Below, piece by piece: positions 25,033 to 36,304 of a stretch of 64,000 nt of DNA. The notes under the pieces are model-generated. The model saw nothing but the letters and a program-made list of their open reading frames with translations, was not told where the DNA came from and did not search any database. Each line of letters begins with the position of its first letter. Position 1 is the stretch's first letter. Origin of the DNA: Mesorhizobium amorphae (GTDB lineage: Bacteria; Pseudomonadota; Alphaproteobacteria; Rhizobiales; Rhizobiaceae); contig NZ_JHQS01000051.1 of the NCBI RefSeq assembly GCF_014843845.1, forward strand, positions 248,001-312,000, in the 5' to 3' direction. A program made the position numbers and the translations under genes.

Positions 25033-26550
25033 ATGACAACCAAGACCGTTCTGCGCGCTGCGAGGCGGACATTTGTCGCCGGCGCCGCCGCGCTTCTCGT
25101 CGGTTCGCTTGCGGTCCCGTCTTTCGTCACGCCGACGATCGCCGCCGACGGACCGGCTTCGGTCGCCGACCTTGCCCAGGGGCTGCTTGGCGCCGTGGTC
25201 AACATCTCGACGTCGCAGACGGTGAAAGGCTCGGAGGGACCGGGCGCGGTGCCGATGCCGCAACTACCGGAAGGCTCGCCCTTCCAGGATTTCTTCGACG
25301 ATTTCTTCAAGAACCGTGGCGGCGACAAGGATGGTGGCGCCCAGAAGGTCCAGTCGCTGGGCTCAGGCTTCGTCATCGACGCCGAGCAGGGCATCGTCGT
25401 GACCAACAACCACGTCATCGCCGATGCCGACGATATCGAGGTGAATTTCTCAGACGGCGTGACGCTGAAGGCGACGCTGGTCGGCACCGACACCAAGACC
25501 GACGTCGCGGTGCTGAAGGTCGATCCGAAGGGTCACAAGCTGACGGCGGTGAAGTTCGGCGATTCCACCAAAATGCGGGTCGGCGATTGGGTGATGGCGA
25601 TCGGCAATCCGTTCGGCCTCGGCGGCACGGTGACGGTCGGCATCGTCTCGGCGCGCAACCGCGACATCAATTCCGGCCCCTATGACGACTTCATCCAGAC
25701 CGACGCGGCCATCAATCGCGGCAATTCCGGCGGACCGCTGTTCAACAGCGTCGGGGAAGTCATCGGCATCAACACGGCGATCATCTCGCCGTCGGGGGGC
25801 TCGATCGGCATCGGTTTCTCCATTCCCGCGCAGCTCGCCTCGGGCGTCGTCGACCAGCTTCGCCAGTTCGGCGAGACGCGGCGCGGCTGGCTCGGCGTGC
25901 GCATCCAGCCGGTGACCGACGACATTGCCGAGAGCCTCGGCATGGCGACCGCCAAGGGCGCGCTGGTGGCAGGCGTGATCAAGGGCGGACCGGTCGACAA
26001 CGGCACCATCCTGGCCGGTGACGTCATCATCAAATTCGACGGCAAGGACATCAACGAGATGCGCGACCTGCCGCGCGTCGTCGCCGAAAGCCCGGTCGGC
26101 AAGGCGGTGGACGTTATCATCGTGCGCAAGGGCGTCGAGCAGACCGTGAAGGTCACGCTCGGCCGGCTCGAGGACGGCGAGAAGCTGGCCAGCGGCGAGG
26201 ACGGCAGCAATACTGACCAGGACAATGGCGACAAGGCGCCTGCGGTTTCGACGGCATCCGTGCTTGGCATGACGATCGGCGAGCTCAACGACGAGACGCG
26301 GACCAAATTCGGCATTGCCGCCGACGTGTCGGGTGTCGTCATCACCGACGTCACCAAGGATTCGGCCGCGGCCGAGCGCGGCATCCAGCCCGGCGAAGTG
26401 ATCACGGAGATCGCGCAGGAATCGGTTGCCACGCCGAAGGACGTCATGGACCGGATCGGCGCGCTGAAGGAGCAGGGCCGCAAGAACGCGCTCTTGATGC
26501 TGGCGTCGAAGACCGGTGAGTTGCGGTTCGTGACGATCCGGATGGATTGA
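25033..26550 (+). CDS. degP: Do-family periplasmic serine endopeptidase (DegP/MucD-like)
   Basis: A 505-residue HtrA protease with a signal peptide (residues 1-38). The catalytic triad is intact: His127 in TNNHVIADAD, Asp157 in TKTDVAVLKV and Ser232 in GNSGGPLF. Two PDZ domains follow (about 270-370, starting GWLGVRIQPV, and 415-500, GVVITDVTKDSAAAERGIQP). It degrades and refolds damaged envelope proteins. It has its own 170-base upstream gap, with GGAGG eight bases before the ATG, so separate stress control is likely. Confidence 0.93.
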   Translation: MTTKTVLRAARRTFVAGAAALLVGSLAVPSFVTPTIAADGPASVADLAQGLLGAVVNISTSQTVKGSEGPGAVPMPQLPEGSPFQDFFDDFFKNRGGDKDGGAQKVQSLGSGFVIDAEQGIVVTNNHVIADADDIEVNFSDGVTLKATLVGTDTKTDVAVLKVDPKGHKLTAVKFGDSTKMRVGDWVMAIGNPFGLGGTVTVGIVSARNRDINSGPYDDFIQTDAAINRGNSGGPLFNSVGEVIGINTAIISPSGGSIGIGFSIPAQLASGVVDQLRQFGETRRGWLGVRIQPVTDDIAESLGMATAKGALVAGVIKGGPVDNGTILAGDVIIKFDGKDINEMRDLPRVVAESPVGKAVDVIIVRKGVEQTVKVTLGRLEDGEKLASGEDGSNTDQDNGDKAPAVSTASVLGMTIGELNDETRTKFGIAADVSGVVITDVTKDSAAAERGIQPGEVITEIAQESVATPKDVMDRIGALKEQGRKNALLMLASKTGELRFVTIRMD

Positions 26551-26585
26551 GTCCGGAAAAGCCAGCAATAGTCTGATTGAAAAAG

Positions 26586-26613
26586 AAAAGGGCGGCTAAC
26601 GGGCCGCCCTTTT
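26586..26613. terminator. Bidirectional terminator after degP
   Basis: AAAAGGGCGGC (26586-26596) and GCCGCCCTTTT (26603-26613) form an 11-bp stem with a 6-base loop. It has A- and T-tails, so it works in both directions. It overlaps the stop codon of the converging GNAT gene. Confidence 0.85.
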
Positions 26614-27168
26614 CCTTGTCTGCCAGTCTTGGCGCGACAGCCGGTAAAAGACATGCCGCTTGAGCGAAGGGTGGCTGTCGGGAATATCGGGATGGTCGAA
26701 GTCGCTTGATGGGTCGGCGCTCATGCCGAGGCGTTTCATGACGGCGGTAGAGCGATGGTTATCGGCCACGGCGAAGGAAACGATCTCCTCGAGATCAAGC
26801 GTTTCGAAACCAAAGGCCAGCCAGGCGTCCGCCGCCTCGGTCACATAGCCCTTGCCCCAGAATTCGGGCGCCAGCCGCCAGCCGATCTCGATCGTGCCGG
26901 CCGGCAGGGAGGGCACATGATCGGTGACGAGGAGGCCGACAAAGCCGATGCACTCGCCGGTGGCCGCGATCTCGGCTGCGGCGAAACCGTAACCATCCTC
27001 CGCGATCCAGTCCCTGAATTCGTCCATTTTGGCGTCGGCTGCGGTACGGTCGCGGCGAAACGGAAAGAATTCCATGACGCGTTCGTCGGAGTTGATGCGG
27101 TGGAAAAGCGCGCGATCGCGATCCTCCCAATTGCGCAGGATCAGGCGCTCGGTGCGCATCGGCTTCAT
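26596..27168 (-). CDS. GNAT-family N-acetyltransferase (RimJ/RimL-like)
   Basis: A 190-residue acetyltransferase opening MRTERLILRNWEDRDRALFH, the RimJ-type start. IEIGWRLAPEFWGKGYVTEA holds the acetyl-CoA-binding loop, and IVSFAVADNHRSTAVMKRLG is the motif B end. It likely acetylates a protein N-terminus or small amine; the substrate is unknown. Its start overlaps the serB stop by 4 bases, so it is the distal gene of a serB-GNAT operon. Confidence 0.85.
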   Translation of the reverse strand: MKPMRTERLILRNWEDRDRALFHRINSDERVMEFFPFRRDRTAADAKMDEFRDWIAEDGYGFAAAEIAATGECIGFVGLLVTDHVPSLPAGTIEIGWRLAPEFWGKGYVTEAADAWLAFGFETLDLEEIVSFAVADNHRSTAVMKRLGMSADPSSDFDHPDIPDSHPSLKRHVFYRLSRQDWQTRKRAAR

Positions 27169-28052
27169 TCGGCAAAGTCCTCCCGACGGTAGCCCTGCAG
27201 ATAGAGCAGCGCGGTGAGGTCGGCATGATCGATGCGGACCTTTGCCTCGGCTGCTACGGTGGGCTTGGCGTGCAGGGCGACGCCGGTGCCGGCGAGGCGG
27301 ATCATGTCGAGGTCGTTGGCGCCGTCACCGACGGCAATGGCATCGGCCGGCGTCAGGTCGAGACGGGCAGCAATTTCGAGCAGCGCTTCAGCCTTGGCGG
27401 CGCGGCCAAGGATCGGCTCGGCGACGAGCCCGGTGAAGAGATCGTTCTCCTCGATCAGCCGGTTGGCACGGTTTTCCTGGAAGCCGAGCTTGGCGGCGAT
27501 GCGACTGGTGAAGACATCGAAGCCGCCGGAGACGAGTGCCGTCCAGGCACCGTTGGCCCTCATGGTCTGGACAAGCGCGCGCCCGCCGGAGGCCAACGTC
27601 AGCCGGTTGGCGATGATGCGGTCGACGACAGCCGTGTCGAGGCCCTTCAGCAGGCTGACACGCTCGCGCAAGGCCGGCTCGAAGGCGATCTCGCCGTTCA
27701 TCGACCGCGCCGTGATCGCCGCGACGCGATCCTTGACGCCGATCTCGTCGGCCAGTTCGTCGATACATTCCTGGTCGATCATCGTCGAATCCATGTCGGC
27801 CAGCAGGATCTTCTTTCGCCTGCCGTCGGCCGGCTGCACGATGATGTCGACCGGTTCGGAGGCCAGTGCCGTGCGTAGCCTGGCGGTCATTTCGCCGGCT
27901 TCGGCTTGCTCGGGCAAAACGAGATCGCAGGCGATGTCTTCGGCCAGCCAATGAACAGCGCTTGCACCGACCGACCGTGAGGCCATATTCGCAAGCGCGG
28001 CCGACACTGCGCGGCCTTCGGGATGGGACACAAGCGTGGCGATCAGGGGCAT
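27165..28052 (-). CDS. serB: Phosphoserine phosphatase
   Basis: A 295-residue HAD-family enzyme that completes serine synthesis by dephosphorylating phosphoserine. The nucleophile motif is [14 protein letters not shown], motif II is the Ser of [11 protein letters not shown], and motif III is [11 protein letters not shown]. The ATG at 28052 ([17 protein letters not shown]) gives the usual length; the frame beyond it runs into miaA. It is divergent from miaA with only 34 bases between starts. Confidence 0.92.
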   Translation of the reverse strand: MPLIATLVSHPEGRAVSAALANMASRSVGASAVHWLAEDIACDLVLPEQAEAGEMTARLRTALASEPVDIIVQPADGRRKKILLADMDSTMIDQECIDELADEIGVKDRVAAITARSMNGEIAFEPALRERVSLLKGLDTAVVDRIIANRLTLASGGRALVQTMRANGAWTALVSGGFDVFTSRIAAKLGFQENRANRLIEENDLFTGLVAEPILGRAAKAEALLEIAARLDLTPADAIAVGDGANDLDMIRLAGTGVALHAKPTVAAEAKVRIDHADLTALLYLQGYRREDFAE

Positions 28053-28086
28053 CGAAAATTCCGGTGGGCAGGCGAGTGAGGGCCGC

Positions 28087-28986
28087 GTGAAGAACGCGAT
28101 CCTGATAGCCGGGCCGACCGCCAGCGGCAAGTCGGCGCTTGCGCTCGATCTCGCCGAACGTAGCGGCGGCATCATCGTCAACACGGATTCGATGCAGGGC
28201 TATTCGGTGCTCGATGTGCTGACGGCGCGCCCGAGTGCCGCCGAACTCGGCCGCGTGCCGCATTTTCTCTACGGCCATGTCCATCCGTCCGTCGCCTATT
28301 CCACCGGCGCCTGGCTGCGCGACGTGACGAAGCTGATCGACGACGGCACGTTCTCCGAACGGCCTGTGATTTTCGTCGGCGGCACCGGGCTTTACTTCAG
28401 GGCGCTTGCGGAAGGGATTTCGGACATGCCCGAGATTCCGCAATCGATCCGCGACCGCTGGCGCCATGAACTCAAGGAGCAGGGCGCGGCCAGGCTGCAC
28501 AGCATCCTGCTGCGCGAGGATTCGGCGGTCGCAATGCAGCTGAAACCGACCGACAGCCAGCGCATCGTGCGGGCGCTGGAAGTGCTCGACGCCTCGGGCC
28601 GCTCCATTGCGGACTGGCAGGCGGCGCGCGGCCGGCCGCTGATCGACCGCGACAGCGCGCGCTTCCTGGTGATCGAGCCGGACCGGGCGGAACTGGTCGA
28701 GCGGATCGAGGCGCGGTTCGACCGGATGCTGGACAAGGGAGCGCTGGACGAGGTCAAGCGGCTGGTGGCTCTCGGCCTCGATCCGGATCTCCCGGCGATG
28801 AAGGCGATCGGCGTTCGCGAGCTGCAGGCGGCAATGGCCGAGCAAATGGGTTTTCCCGAGGCGATCGAGCGCGCCAAGATCGCGACGCGGCAATATGCCA
28901 AGCGCCAGGCGACGTGGTTTCGGCATCAGCTGGGGCCAGAATGGCAACGATTGCATCCGTCCGCCGGCGCGGCGCTCCCGGTTTGA
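28087..28986 (+). CDS. miaA: tRNA dimethylallyltransferase
   Basis: Adds the isopentenyl group to A37 of tRNAs that read UNN codons. Starting at GTG 28087 the protein has 299 residues. P-loop [16 protein letters not shown] is at the N-terminus, followed by [32 protein letters not shown] and the C-terminal [13 protein letters not shown]. An earlier in-frame GTG at 28036 would overlap divergent serB. GAGGG lies just upstream of 28087. Confidence 0.92.
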   Translation: MKNAILIAGPTASGKSALALDLAERSGGIIVNTDSMQGYSVLDVLTARPSAAELGRVPHFLYGHVHPSVAYSTGAWLRDVTKLIDDGTFSERPVIFVGGTGLYFRALAEGISDMPEIPQSIRDRWRHELKEQGAARLHSILLREDSAVAMQLKPTDSQRIVRALEVLDASGRSIADWQAARGRPLIDRDSARFLVIEPDRAELVERIEARFDRMLDKGALDEVKRLVALGLDPDLPAMKAIGVRELQAAMAEQMGFPEAIERAKIATRQYAKRQATWFRHQLGPEWQRLHPSAGAALPV

Positions 28987-29113
28987 TGCCCGTTCCCAAT
29001 GCAATTAGAAAACTGGAAATAAACCGAGCTTCCCGCTCAGGTTGTCCCGATTAACCCTCCGTAAGGCGGCAGCATGTCATAAAGTCGATGGGCAGTTTTG
29101 CTACGGGGAGCAA

Positions 29114-29905
29114 ATGCGTTTCCATAAAGCGGAATCCGCATTTTTCGTGTTTATTTTCGTGATCCTGGCCGCCGGCCTGGTGACGCTGCACGCCTATGGT
29201 CTTCTGCAAGGCATCGCGACCGACCTGGATACGGCCTCGCGCATCGAAAAGATCGTCTATCTCAACAAGTTGTTGTTTGCGACCGGCGTGCTTCTGGCAA
29301 CGGCGCTGTTCTTCGGCGTCTTCTTCATTTACCCGATGATCCGCGGTCAGGCGACGGAAGAGGGCAAGCTGCGCGCCATGACCGTCTCGCTCAGCGCGCG
29401 CTCGGAGACACTGGAGCACGCAGCGCTGACCGACGGCCTGACCGGCATGCAGAACCGCCGCTATTTCGACGATGCGCTGAAGGAATATCTCGAGGAATTC
29501 CGCCGCATCGAAAAGCCGGTTGGGCTGATGATCCTCGACCTCGACCATTTCAAACAGGTCAACGACACGCATGGCCACGATGTCGGCGACGAGGTGCTGA
29601 GGGCGGTCGCCGGCTGCCTGAAGGGCATGACCCGCTATCACGACGTGGTGGCGAGGCTCGGCGGCGAGGAGTTCGCCGTGGTGACGCCGAACATGGACGC
29701 CGAACTGCTCTCCAAATTCGCCGAACGCATCCGCAAGGCGATCGCCAACATGTCGGTTCTGTCGGGCAATGTCCGGCTGAAGATCACCACCAGCGTCGGC
29801 CTCGCCGTCTGGGACCGCAAGGAAACGGCCGAGGATTTCTACCGACGCGCCGACCGCCAGCTTTATGAAGCCAAGAGGCAGGGACGCAATCGCGTCTGCG
29901 CCTAA
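29114..29905 (+). CDS. Membrane-anchored diguanylate cyclase (GGDEF)
   Basis: A 263-residue protein with two N-terminal membrane helices (AFFVFIFVILAAGLVTLHAY and LLFATGVLLATALFFGVFFI), a short linker and a GGDEF domain from about residue 105 (LTDGLTGMQNRRYFDDAL). The signature is GGEEF (ARLGGEEFAVV), an active variant, and the metal site DLDHFKQVNDTHGHDVGD is intact. It should make cyclic di-GMP. No canonical RxxD inhibitory site is evident five residues upstream. ATG 29114 has GGGGAG before it. A hairpin element begins at its stop. Confidence 0.9.
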   Translation: MRFHKAESAFFVFIFVILAAGLVTLHAYGLLQGIATDLDTASRIEKIVYLNKLLFATGVLLATALFFGVFFIYPMIRGQATEEGKLRAMTVSLSARSETLEHAALTDGLTGMQNRRYFDDALKEYLEEFRRIEKPVGLMILDLDHFKQVNDTHGHDVGDEVLRAVAGCLKGMTRYHDVVARLGGEEFAVVTPNMDAELLSKFAERIRKAIANMSVLSGNVRLKITTSVGLAVWDRKETAEDFYRRADRQLYEAKRQGRNRVCA

Positions 29906-30048
29906 AATCCCATCATTGAATTCGCGATGCTGGCCGTATGCTGCCGTTTTCTGTGCTTCCGGTGCTCACGGACTTAAATGTCCGCTCCGCTCCGGTTCTC
30001 GAAAACGGCACCATCCGACTCAGCCTGACGAATTCACTGATGGGATTT
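29905..30048. repeat. Long hairpin element, copy 3 (variant core)
   Basis: The outer arms 29905-29924 (AAATCCCATCATTGAATTCG) and 30029-30048 pair at 19 of 20 positions. Inner arms GCCGTTTTC (29943-29951) and GAAAACGGC (30001-30009) pair perfectly. The core keeps CTTCCGGTGCTCA and CTCCGCTCCGGTTCTCG but its central palindrome is CGGAC-TTAAAT-GTCCG instead of CGTAC...GTACG, a paired change that keeps the stem. It starts at the stop codon of the GGDEF gene. Confidence 0.85.
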
Positions 30049-30121
30049 ACCCACGCTGGCCAACGAAGCTGAGCCCCTGGAAGCTCAAATATCGTTGGCA
30101 GGAGGATCCAGTGCCAGGGAC

Positions 30122-31972
30122 TCAATCGTTCTGCGGGCGCAGCCCGAAAGTGGAAGGCTTGAGGCCGTAGCGCAGGTCGAAATCGTCGTCCGGTTGCATG
30201 CGCGGGGTTGTGGCCGGCTTGCGATAGTCGGGGTCGCCGGCCTGCCGGCCGCTATCGACGACCTCGGCGAATGCCATCTGCTGCTGCGGTTTCGGCACAT
30301 TGCGCAGCCGTTCGACGATCGCCGCGAGATCGACGTCGTCGCCGGTCTCGGACGACGAGGCCTGCTCGCGCTTGCCCGTGCCGGGGATCAGATCCTGTGG
30401 CAGTTTTTCGAATTTCAGCCGCATGGTCGTCGCCACGCCCTCGCCGAAGGCGATGGCCTCGCGCTGGCCCATGGAAGACAGGAAGGCGAGCGTCGAGGCC
30501 GAGGAGTCGGCGATCGCCGAACGGATGATCGCCTGGTCCTGCTCATTGGCGAGCCGCATGGCGAAGAAGGTCGAGCATTGCGACAGGATGGTCGGATCGA
30601 GTTCCCCCGGGCGCTGGGTGACGACGCCGAGATAGCAGCCATATTTGCGGCCTTCCTTGGCGATGCGCGACAGCGCGTGCCTGGTCGGCGCAAAGCCGAG
30701 GCGCGGATCGGCCGGCATGTAGCGGTGCGCTTCCTCGCACAGCAGCAGCAGTTGCAGCTTCCCTTCGCTCCACAAAGCGAGGTCGAAGGCCAGGCGCGCC
30801 AGTACCGAGCAGACGGAGTTGACGACTTCGGACGGCATGCCGGCCATCTCGAAGCAGGTGACCGGACGACCGTGGTGCGGCACACGGAAGATGTTGCCGA
30901 TCGTCTCGTGGATCGTGTCCTCGATCAGGCGCGAGTTGAACATGAAGCGGTAGCGCGGATCGGACGCCGCCGATTCGATGCGGGTCTTCAGCGATTTGAG
31001 GATGGGGCGGTCGTTCTTGCTTTCCAGCATACCAATGCGCTCGTCGATCTGCTTGATGAGATCGGCGATGCGGTAGGGCACCGGCGTATCGGCCGTCAGC
31101 GCGTCGCTGCCACGCCTCAGGTAGGTACCGGAACCAGGGTTGCGATAGAGGTTCTTGGCGGCGGGGATGAGATCGCGCAAGGCATCGACTTCTTCCGCCA
31201 CCGTCTCGCGGCCGCGAAACAGCACCTCGGCGAATTCCTCGAGCCTGAACATCCAGAAGGGCAGGTCCAGCGTCTTCGAATCGACCCTGACGCAATGTTC
31301 GGGCAGCGAGGCGGCAAACTCGTTGTGCGGGTCGAGGATGAGGATGCGCAAATCGGGCCGCGCGGCGATCGACTTGCGCAGGAGTAGCGAGACGGCAGTC
31401 GACTTGCCGACGCCGGTGGTTCCGACAATGGCGAAGTGACGCGCCAGCGTGTCGTCGATGGCGATGTTGGCGTCGATTGCCTCGTCCTGCGACAGCGTAC
31501 CGATGGTGATCGAATGACGCCCGGCGAGATCGTAGACCGCCTGCAGGTCGCGGCTGCGGATGCGGTGGGCGATGGCGCCGATATGCGGATAGGTGGTGAT
31601 GCCGCGATCGAAGACCGGCTTGGCGCCGGGCTCGGTGGCATCGCGCACTTCACCGATGAGCTCGATGCTGACCTCGATCGGGTTCTGGCCTTCATTGCTC
31701 CAGGCGCGGTCCGACTTGCCGATCTCATAGACAAGGCCGACGGTTCGCGTGGAGCCGAGATTGATCGAGATCATCTTGCCGACCGTCCACAGGCCGGTGA
31801 TCGCACCTTCAATGTCGTCGGCATAGGCGCTGATGGTGGCGCGCGCGCCGTCGCATTGCACGACATTGCCCAGGATGCGCTTGTCGTTCTGTTCCGCGTG
31901 GCGGCGCTCCTGCGAGGTCGGTTCTCCGACGGAGGCTTCGCGTTCGACAAACATAAGCGGTCTGATCCCCAT
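30122..31972 (-). CDS. HerA-like ATPase (DUF87 domain)
   Basis: A 616-residue protein of the HerA/FtsK superfamily. An N-terminal HAS-barrel-like domain is followed by Walker A GTTGVGKSTAVSLLLR (about residue 187), LILDPHNEF, and Walker B LLLLCEEAHRYMP. The arginine-finger-type region RLANEQDQAIIRSA follows. Archaeal HerA works with NurA nuclease in DNA end resection; no NurA-like gene is adjacent here. The bacterial single-gene form is common in rhizobia and its role is unsettled. The start among three candidates (31981 TTG, 31972, 31954) is uncertain. Confidence 0.8.
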   Translation of the reverse strand: MGIRPLMFVEREASVGEPTSQERRHAEQNDKRILGNVVQCDGARATISAYADDIEGAITGLWTVGKMISINLGSTRTVGLVYEIGKSDRAWSNEGQNPIEVSIELIGEVRDATEPGAKPVFDRGITTYPHIGAIAHRIRSRDLQAVYDLAGRHSITIGTLSQDEAIDANIAIDDTLARHFAIVGTTGVGKSTAVSLLLRKSIAARPDLRILILDPHNEFAASLPEHCVRVDSKTLDLPFWMFRLEEFAEVLFRGRETVAEEVDALRDLIPAAKNLYRNPGSGTYLRRGSDALTADTPVPYRIADLIKQIDERIGMLESKNDRPILKSLKTRIESAASDPRYRFMFNSRLIEDTIHETIGNIFRVPHHGRPVTCFEMAGMPSEVVNSVCSVLARLAFDLALWSEGKLQLLLLCEEAHRYMPADPRLGFAPTRHALSRIAKEGRKYGCYLGVVTQRPGELDPTILSQCSTFFAMRLANEQDQAIIRSAIADSSASTLAFLSSMGQREAIAFGEGVATTMRLKFEKLPQDLIPGTGKREQASSSETGDDVDLAAIVERLRNVPKPQQQMAFAEVVDSGRQAGDPDYRKPATTPRMQPDDDFDLRYGLKPSTFGLRPQND

Positions 31973-32107
31973 TCCCAGCAACGTCCACCCTACACAAATG
32001 GGGTTAAAGCCGGGTGAGGTCGGATGGTGTAGGCGGCGTTAAGGTTGGCACGAAAATACAATCTATCGGCCTCTTCTCCTCGCCGTTGATTTCGGTATAT
32101 TGAACGA

Positions 32108-32649
32108 ATGAACGACATAGCGAACGTATCTTCTTCCAGCATCGGCAAGAAGATACGCTCCGAAAGGGCGCTGCGGGACTGGTCCCTGGCGGAACTTGCG
32201 GAACGGTCGGACGTCTCAAGGCCATGCTCAGCACGATAGAGCGCGGCAAGACCAGCCCGACCGCGGCACTGCTGGTGCGCATCGCCGCGGCCTTCGGTAT
32301 GACGCTTTCCACACTCATTGCGCGGGCGGAACTGCAAGGCGGCGGCCTGTTGCGCGAAAGCGAGCAGCCGGTGTGGCGCGACCCAGCTACGGGTTATGTC
32401 CGGCGCCACCTCTCGCCAGCCTCGGACATGCCGCTCGAACTGATCAAGGTGCGGCTGCCGGCGGGTGCCAGGGTCAGCTTCCCGGCAGCGTCCTATGCCT
32501 TCATCAAGCAGCAGATCTGGCTGATCGGCGGGCGGCTCGATTTCACCGAAGGCGACGTCGTGCACTATCTGCGGCCCGGCGACTGCCTGGCGCTCGGCGC
32601 ACCGTCCGACTGCACTTTCCACGCCCCGGGACCGGAGGCAGCCGACTAG
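32108..32649 (+). pseudogene. XRE-family regulator with C-terminal cupin domain, frameshifted
   Basis: The ATG at 32108 starts a helix-turn-helix (SSSIGKKIRSERALRDWSLA then ELAERSDVS) that runs out of frame at 32218. The next frame continues exactly where expected (KAMLSTIERGKTSPTAALLV) and carries the cupin domain (LIGGRLDFTEGDVVHYLRPG then DCLALG) to 32649. Restoring one A in the CAAGG run at 32216-32220 would rebuild a single protein of about 180 residues of the HTH-cupin type. Whether this is real decay or a sequence error cannot be told from one read-out. Confidence 0.75.
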
Positions 32650-32653
32650 GTGG

Positions 32654-32986
32654 TTGCGCTGGTCAGAGGGTGATCGCGTTGCGAGACGTCCCAAGCGCTC
32701 CGACAATGGCGGGCCGCCGCTCGACGACTATGACGGCCCACCCTGGGGAAAGGGCGACGCCTTTATCTTCTTCGCCTGGCAGGCAGCCCATGCGAAAGCC
32801 TGGAAAGCGCCAAACCGCGAAATCATGCTGATGCGGCTGGACAAGGCCGAGCGGCTCGGCCTGACCTATGAGGAGTACACGCTCGAAATCCTCGAGCGCG
32901 GCCGGCACCTGCAGGAGGAAGACACCGAACGCATCGCCGAAATCCGCCGGGCGCGGAAGCGAAGGCGCTTCAACCACTTCGAATGA
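32654..32986 (+). CDS. Conserved-looking hypothetical protein
   Basis: A 110-residue protein starting with TTG five bases after the upstream cupin stop. It is Arg/Glu-rich with GGPPLDDYDGPPWGKGDAFI near residue 19 and a helical half containing LDKAERLGLTYEEYTLEILE. No membrane segment, signal peptide or known catalytic motif is visible. No recognised family. Codon use matches neighbouring genes. The start is uncertain because no ATG or GTG is available in frame. Confidence 0.55.
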   Translation: MRWSEGDRVARRPKRSDNGGPPLDDYDGPPWGKGDAFIFFAWQAAHAKAWKAPNREIMLMRLDKAERLGLTYEEYTLEILERGRHLQEEDTERIAEIRRARKRRRFNHFE

Positions 32987-33052
32987 CGCCGACCTCGAAC
33001 TGCTCCCACCGCACCACCGATAGTCACTGCTTCAAAGGACACACGGCAAAGC

Positions 33053-33581
33053 ATGAGTTCCATCGAAATCAAGGTTTTGAGCCACGATGCGGAAACCGAG
33101 AAAATGCTGGCCGACCTGCTGGTCGAAACGGTTGCTGCCGGCGGATCGGTCAGCTTCATGCATCCGCTGGCGCGAGAAGCGGCGGAGGCATTCTGGGGCC
33201 AGTCCCTCGCGGCGGCGGCGCGCGGCGAGAGGGTTGTGCTGGGTGCTTGGGATGGCGAGGCTCTGGTCGGCACCGTCACCTTGCTGCTCGACTTTCCTCC
33301 CAACCAGCCGCACCGGGCCCGAGATCGCCAAGCTGATGACCCGGCTCGCCCATCGTGGCAAGGGCGTGGCGACCCGGCTGATGCGGGCCGCGGAGGATCT
33401 TGCCGTCGAGATGGACCGGACCCTGCTGGTGTTGGACACGGCGACAGAGGAGGGCGCTTGCGGCCTCTACGAAAAACTCGGGTTCACGCTCGCCGGCGAA
33501 ATCCCGGACTTTGCGTTGAAGCCGCATGGCGGACTGACCGGCACGCTCATCTACTGGAAGCGCATCGGTCGGCGTCGCTGA
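33053..33581 (+). pseudogene. GNAT-family acetyltransferase, frameshifted
   Basis: The frame from ATG 33053 reads a GNAT N-terminal half through LVGTVTLLLDFPPNQPHR, then loses sense. The plus-one frame takes over at once with PEIAKLMTRLAHRGKGVATR (the acetyl-CoA loop) and LYEKLGFTLAGEIPDFALKP, ending at 33581. Removing one G from CGGGCC at 33315-33317 restores a single protein of about 175 residues. Either a recent single-base lesion or a base-calling error. Confidence 0.75.
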
Positions 33582-33583
33582 CT

Positions 33584-34465
33584 TTACGTCGACGCCGCGC
33601 CGGCGAGGCGCGACAGAAGCCACTGACGGAAGTCTTGTTCGGCGCGCGTCAGCGGTGCGGCCGACGCCCGTGTCAGGAAATGCCCGGAGCTGCTCGAGAG
33701 TTCGAAGTCGGAGAGCCTGACCAGATGTTTGCCGGCGAGCGCGGCGTCGATCATCGGCCGTGAACCCAGCAGCACGCCGGCGCCGGCCTTGGCCGCTTCC
33801 ATGGCGGCAACGAAACTGTCGAAGCGGTGCGAGCGCCTCGGGTGTCCCGGCACGCCGGCGGCGGCGAACCATTCCGCCCACATTTCACGCGCTCCGGCGA
33901 CCAGAAGCAAAGGCAGCGAGGTCCAGTCGGGATTGCCGGCGAGGGTCGGGGAGGCCACCGGCACAAGCCGCTCGATGGTCAGCCTGTCGGCTTCGCGGCC
34001 GGGAAAGGCTCCGTTGCCGAAGCGAATGTCGAGCGCCAGGCCAGGCTGATCGTAATCCGTCGGCCGATGGATCGTCACCATGTCGAGCTGGATCTGCGGA
34101 AGAGCCTTCGCGAGATCGGGTAGCGAAGGCACCAACACCAGCAGCGCAAAGGAGATCGGTACTCGAATGGTGACGGTCTGGATGGCGCGCGGCTCGAACA
34201 ATTCCGTGGTGCTGTTGCCGATGGTGGCGAACGCCGACTGGATGTGAGGCAGGTAAGCAGCGCCCTCCGGCGATAGCGCGACGCCGCGCGCCAGCCGTGA
34301 AAACAGCCGGACCTTCAACCGTTCCTCGAGAGACCGGATGTGCTGGCTGACGGCCGCCTGTGTCAGGCCGAGCTCGGTCGCCGCGGCCGTGAAATTCGAT
34401 AGTCGCGCCGCCGCCTCGAAACTGCGCAGCCAATCGAGAGGGGGCAAAGCCGGAATCCGAGCCAT
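33584..34465 (-). CDS. LysR-family transcriptional regulator
   Basis: A 293-residue regulator. The N-terminal helix-turn-helix is FEAAARLSNFTAAATELGLT then QAAVSQHIRSLEERL, in the style of GcvA-like LysR proteins (ALPPLDWLRSFEAAARL opening). The effector domain follows. ATG 34465 gives the standard length; the longer frame upstream overlaps the promoter region. It is divergent from the tmpA-like dioxygenase, 106 bases apart, so it is the likely local activator of the phosphonate genes. Confidence 0.88.
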   Translation of the reverse strand: MARIPALPPLDWLRSFEAAARLSNFTAAATELGLTQAAVSQHIRSLEERLKVRLFSRLARGVALSPEGAAYLPHIQSAFATIGNSTTELFEPRAIQTVTIRVPISFALLVLVPSLPDLAKALPQIQLDMVTIHRPTDYDQPGLALDIRFGNGAFPGREADRLTIERLVPVASPTLAGNPDWTSLPLLLVAGAREMWAEWFAAAGVPGHPRRSHRFDSFVAAMEAAKAGAGVLLGSRPMIDAALAGKHLVRLSDFELSSSSGHFLTRASAAPLTRAEQDFRQWLLSRLAGAAST

Positions 34466-34499
34466 TAGCTCTCTTTGGTCATTGGCCGAAAAATCATAA

Positions 34500-36304
<1,805 letters not shown>

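Noticed and set aside
30122-31972. HerA-like gene as part of an anti-phage system
   Set aside because: No SIR2, nuclease, reverse transcriptase or other effector gene is adjacent, so a defence role is not supported.
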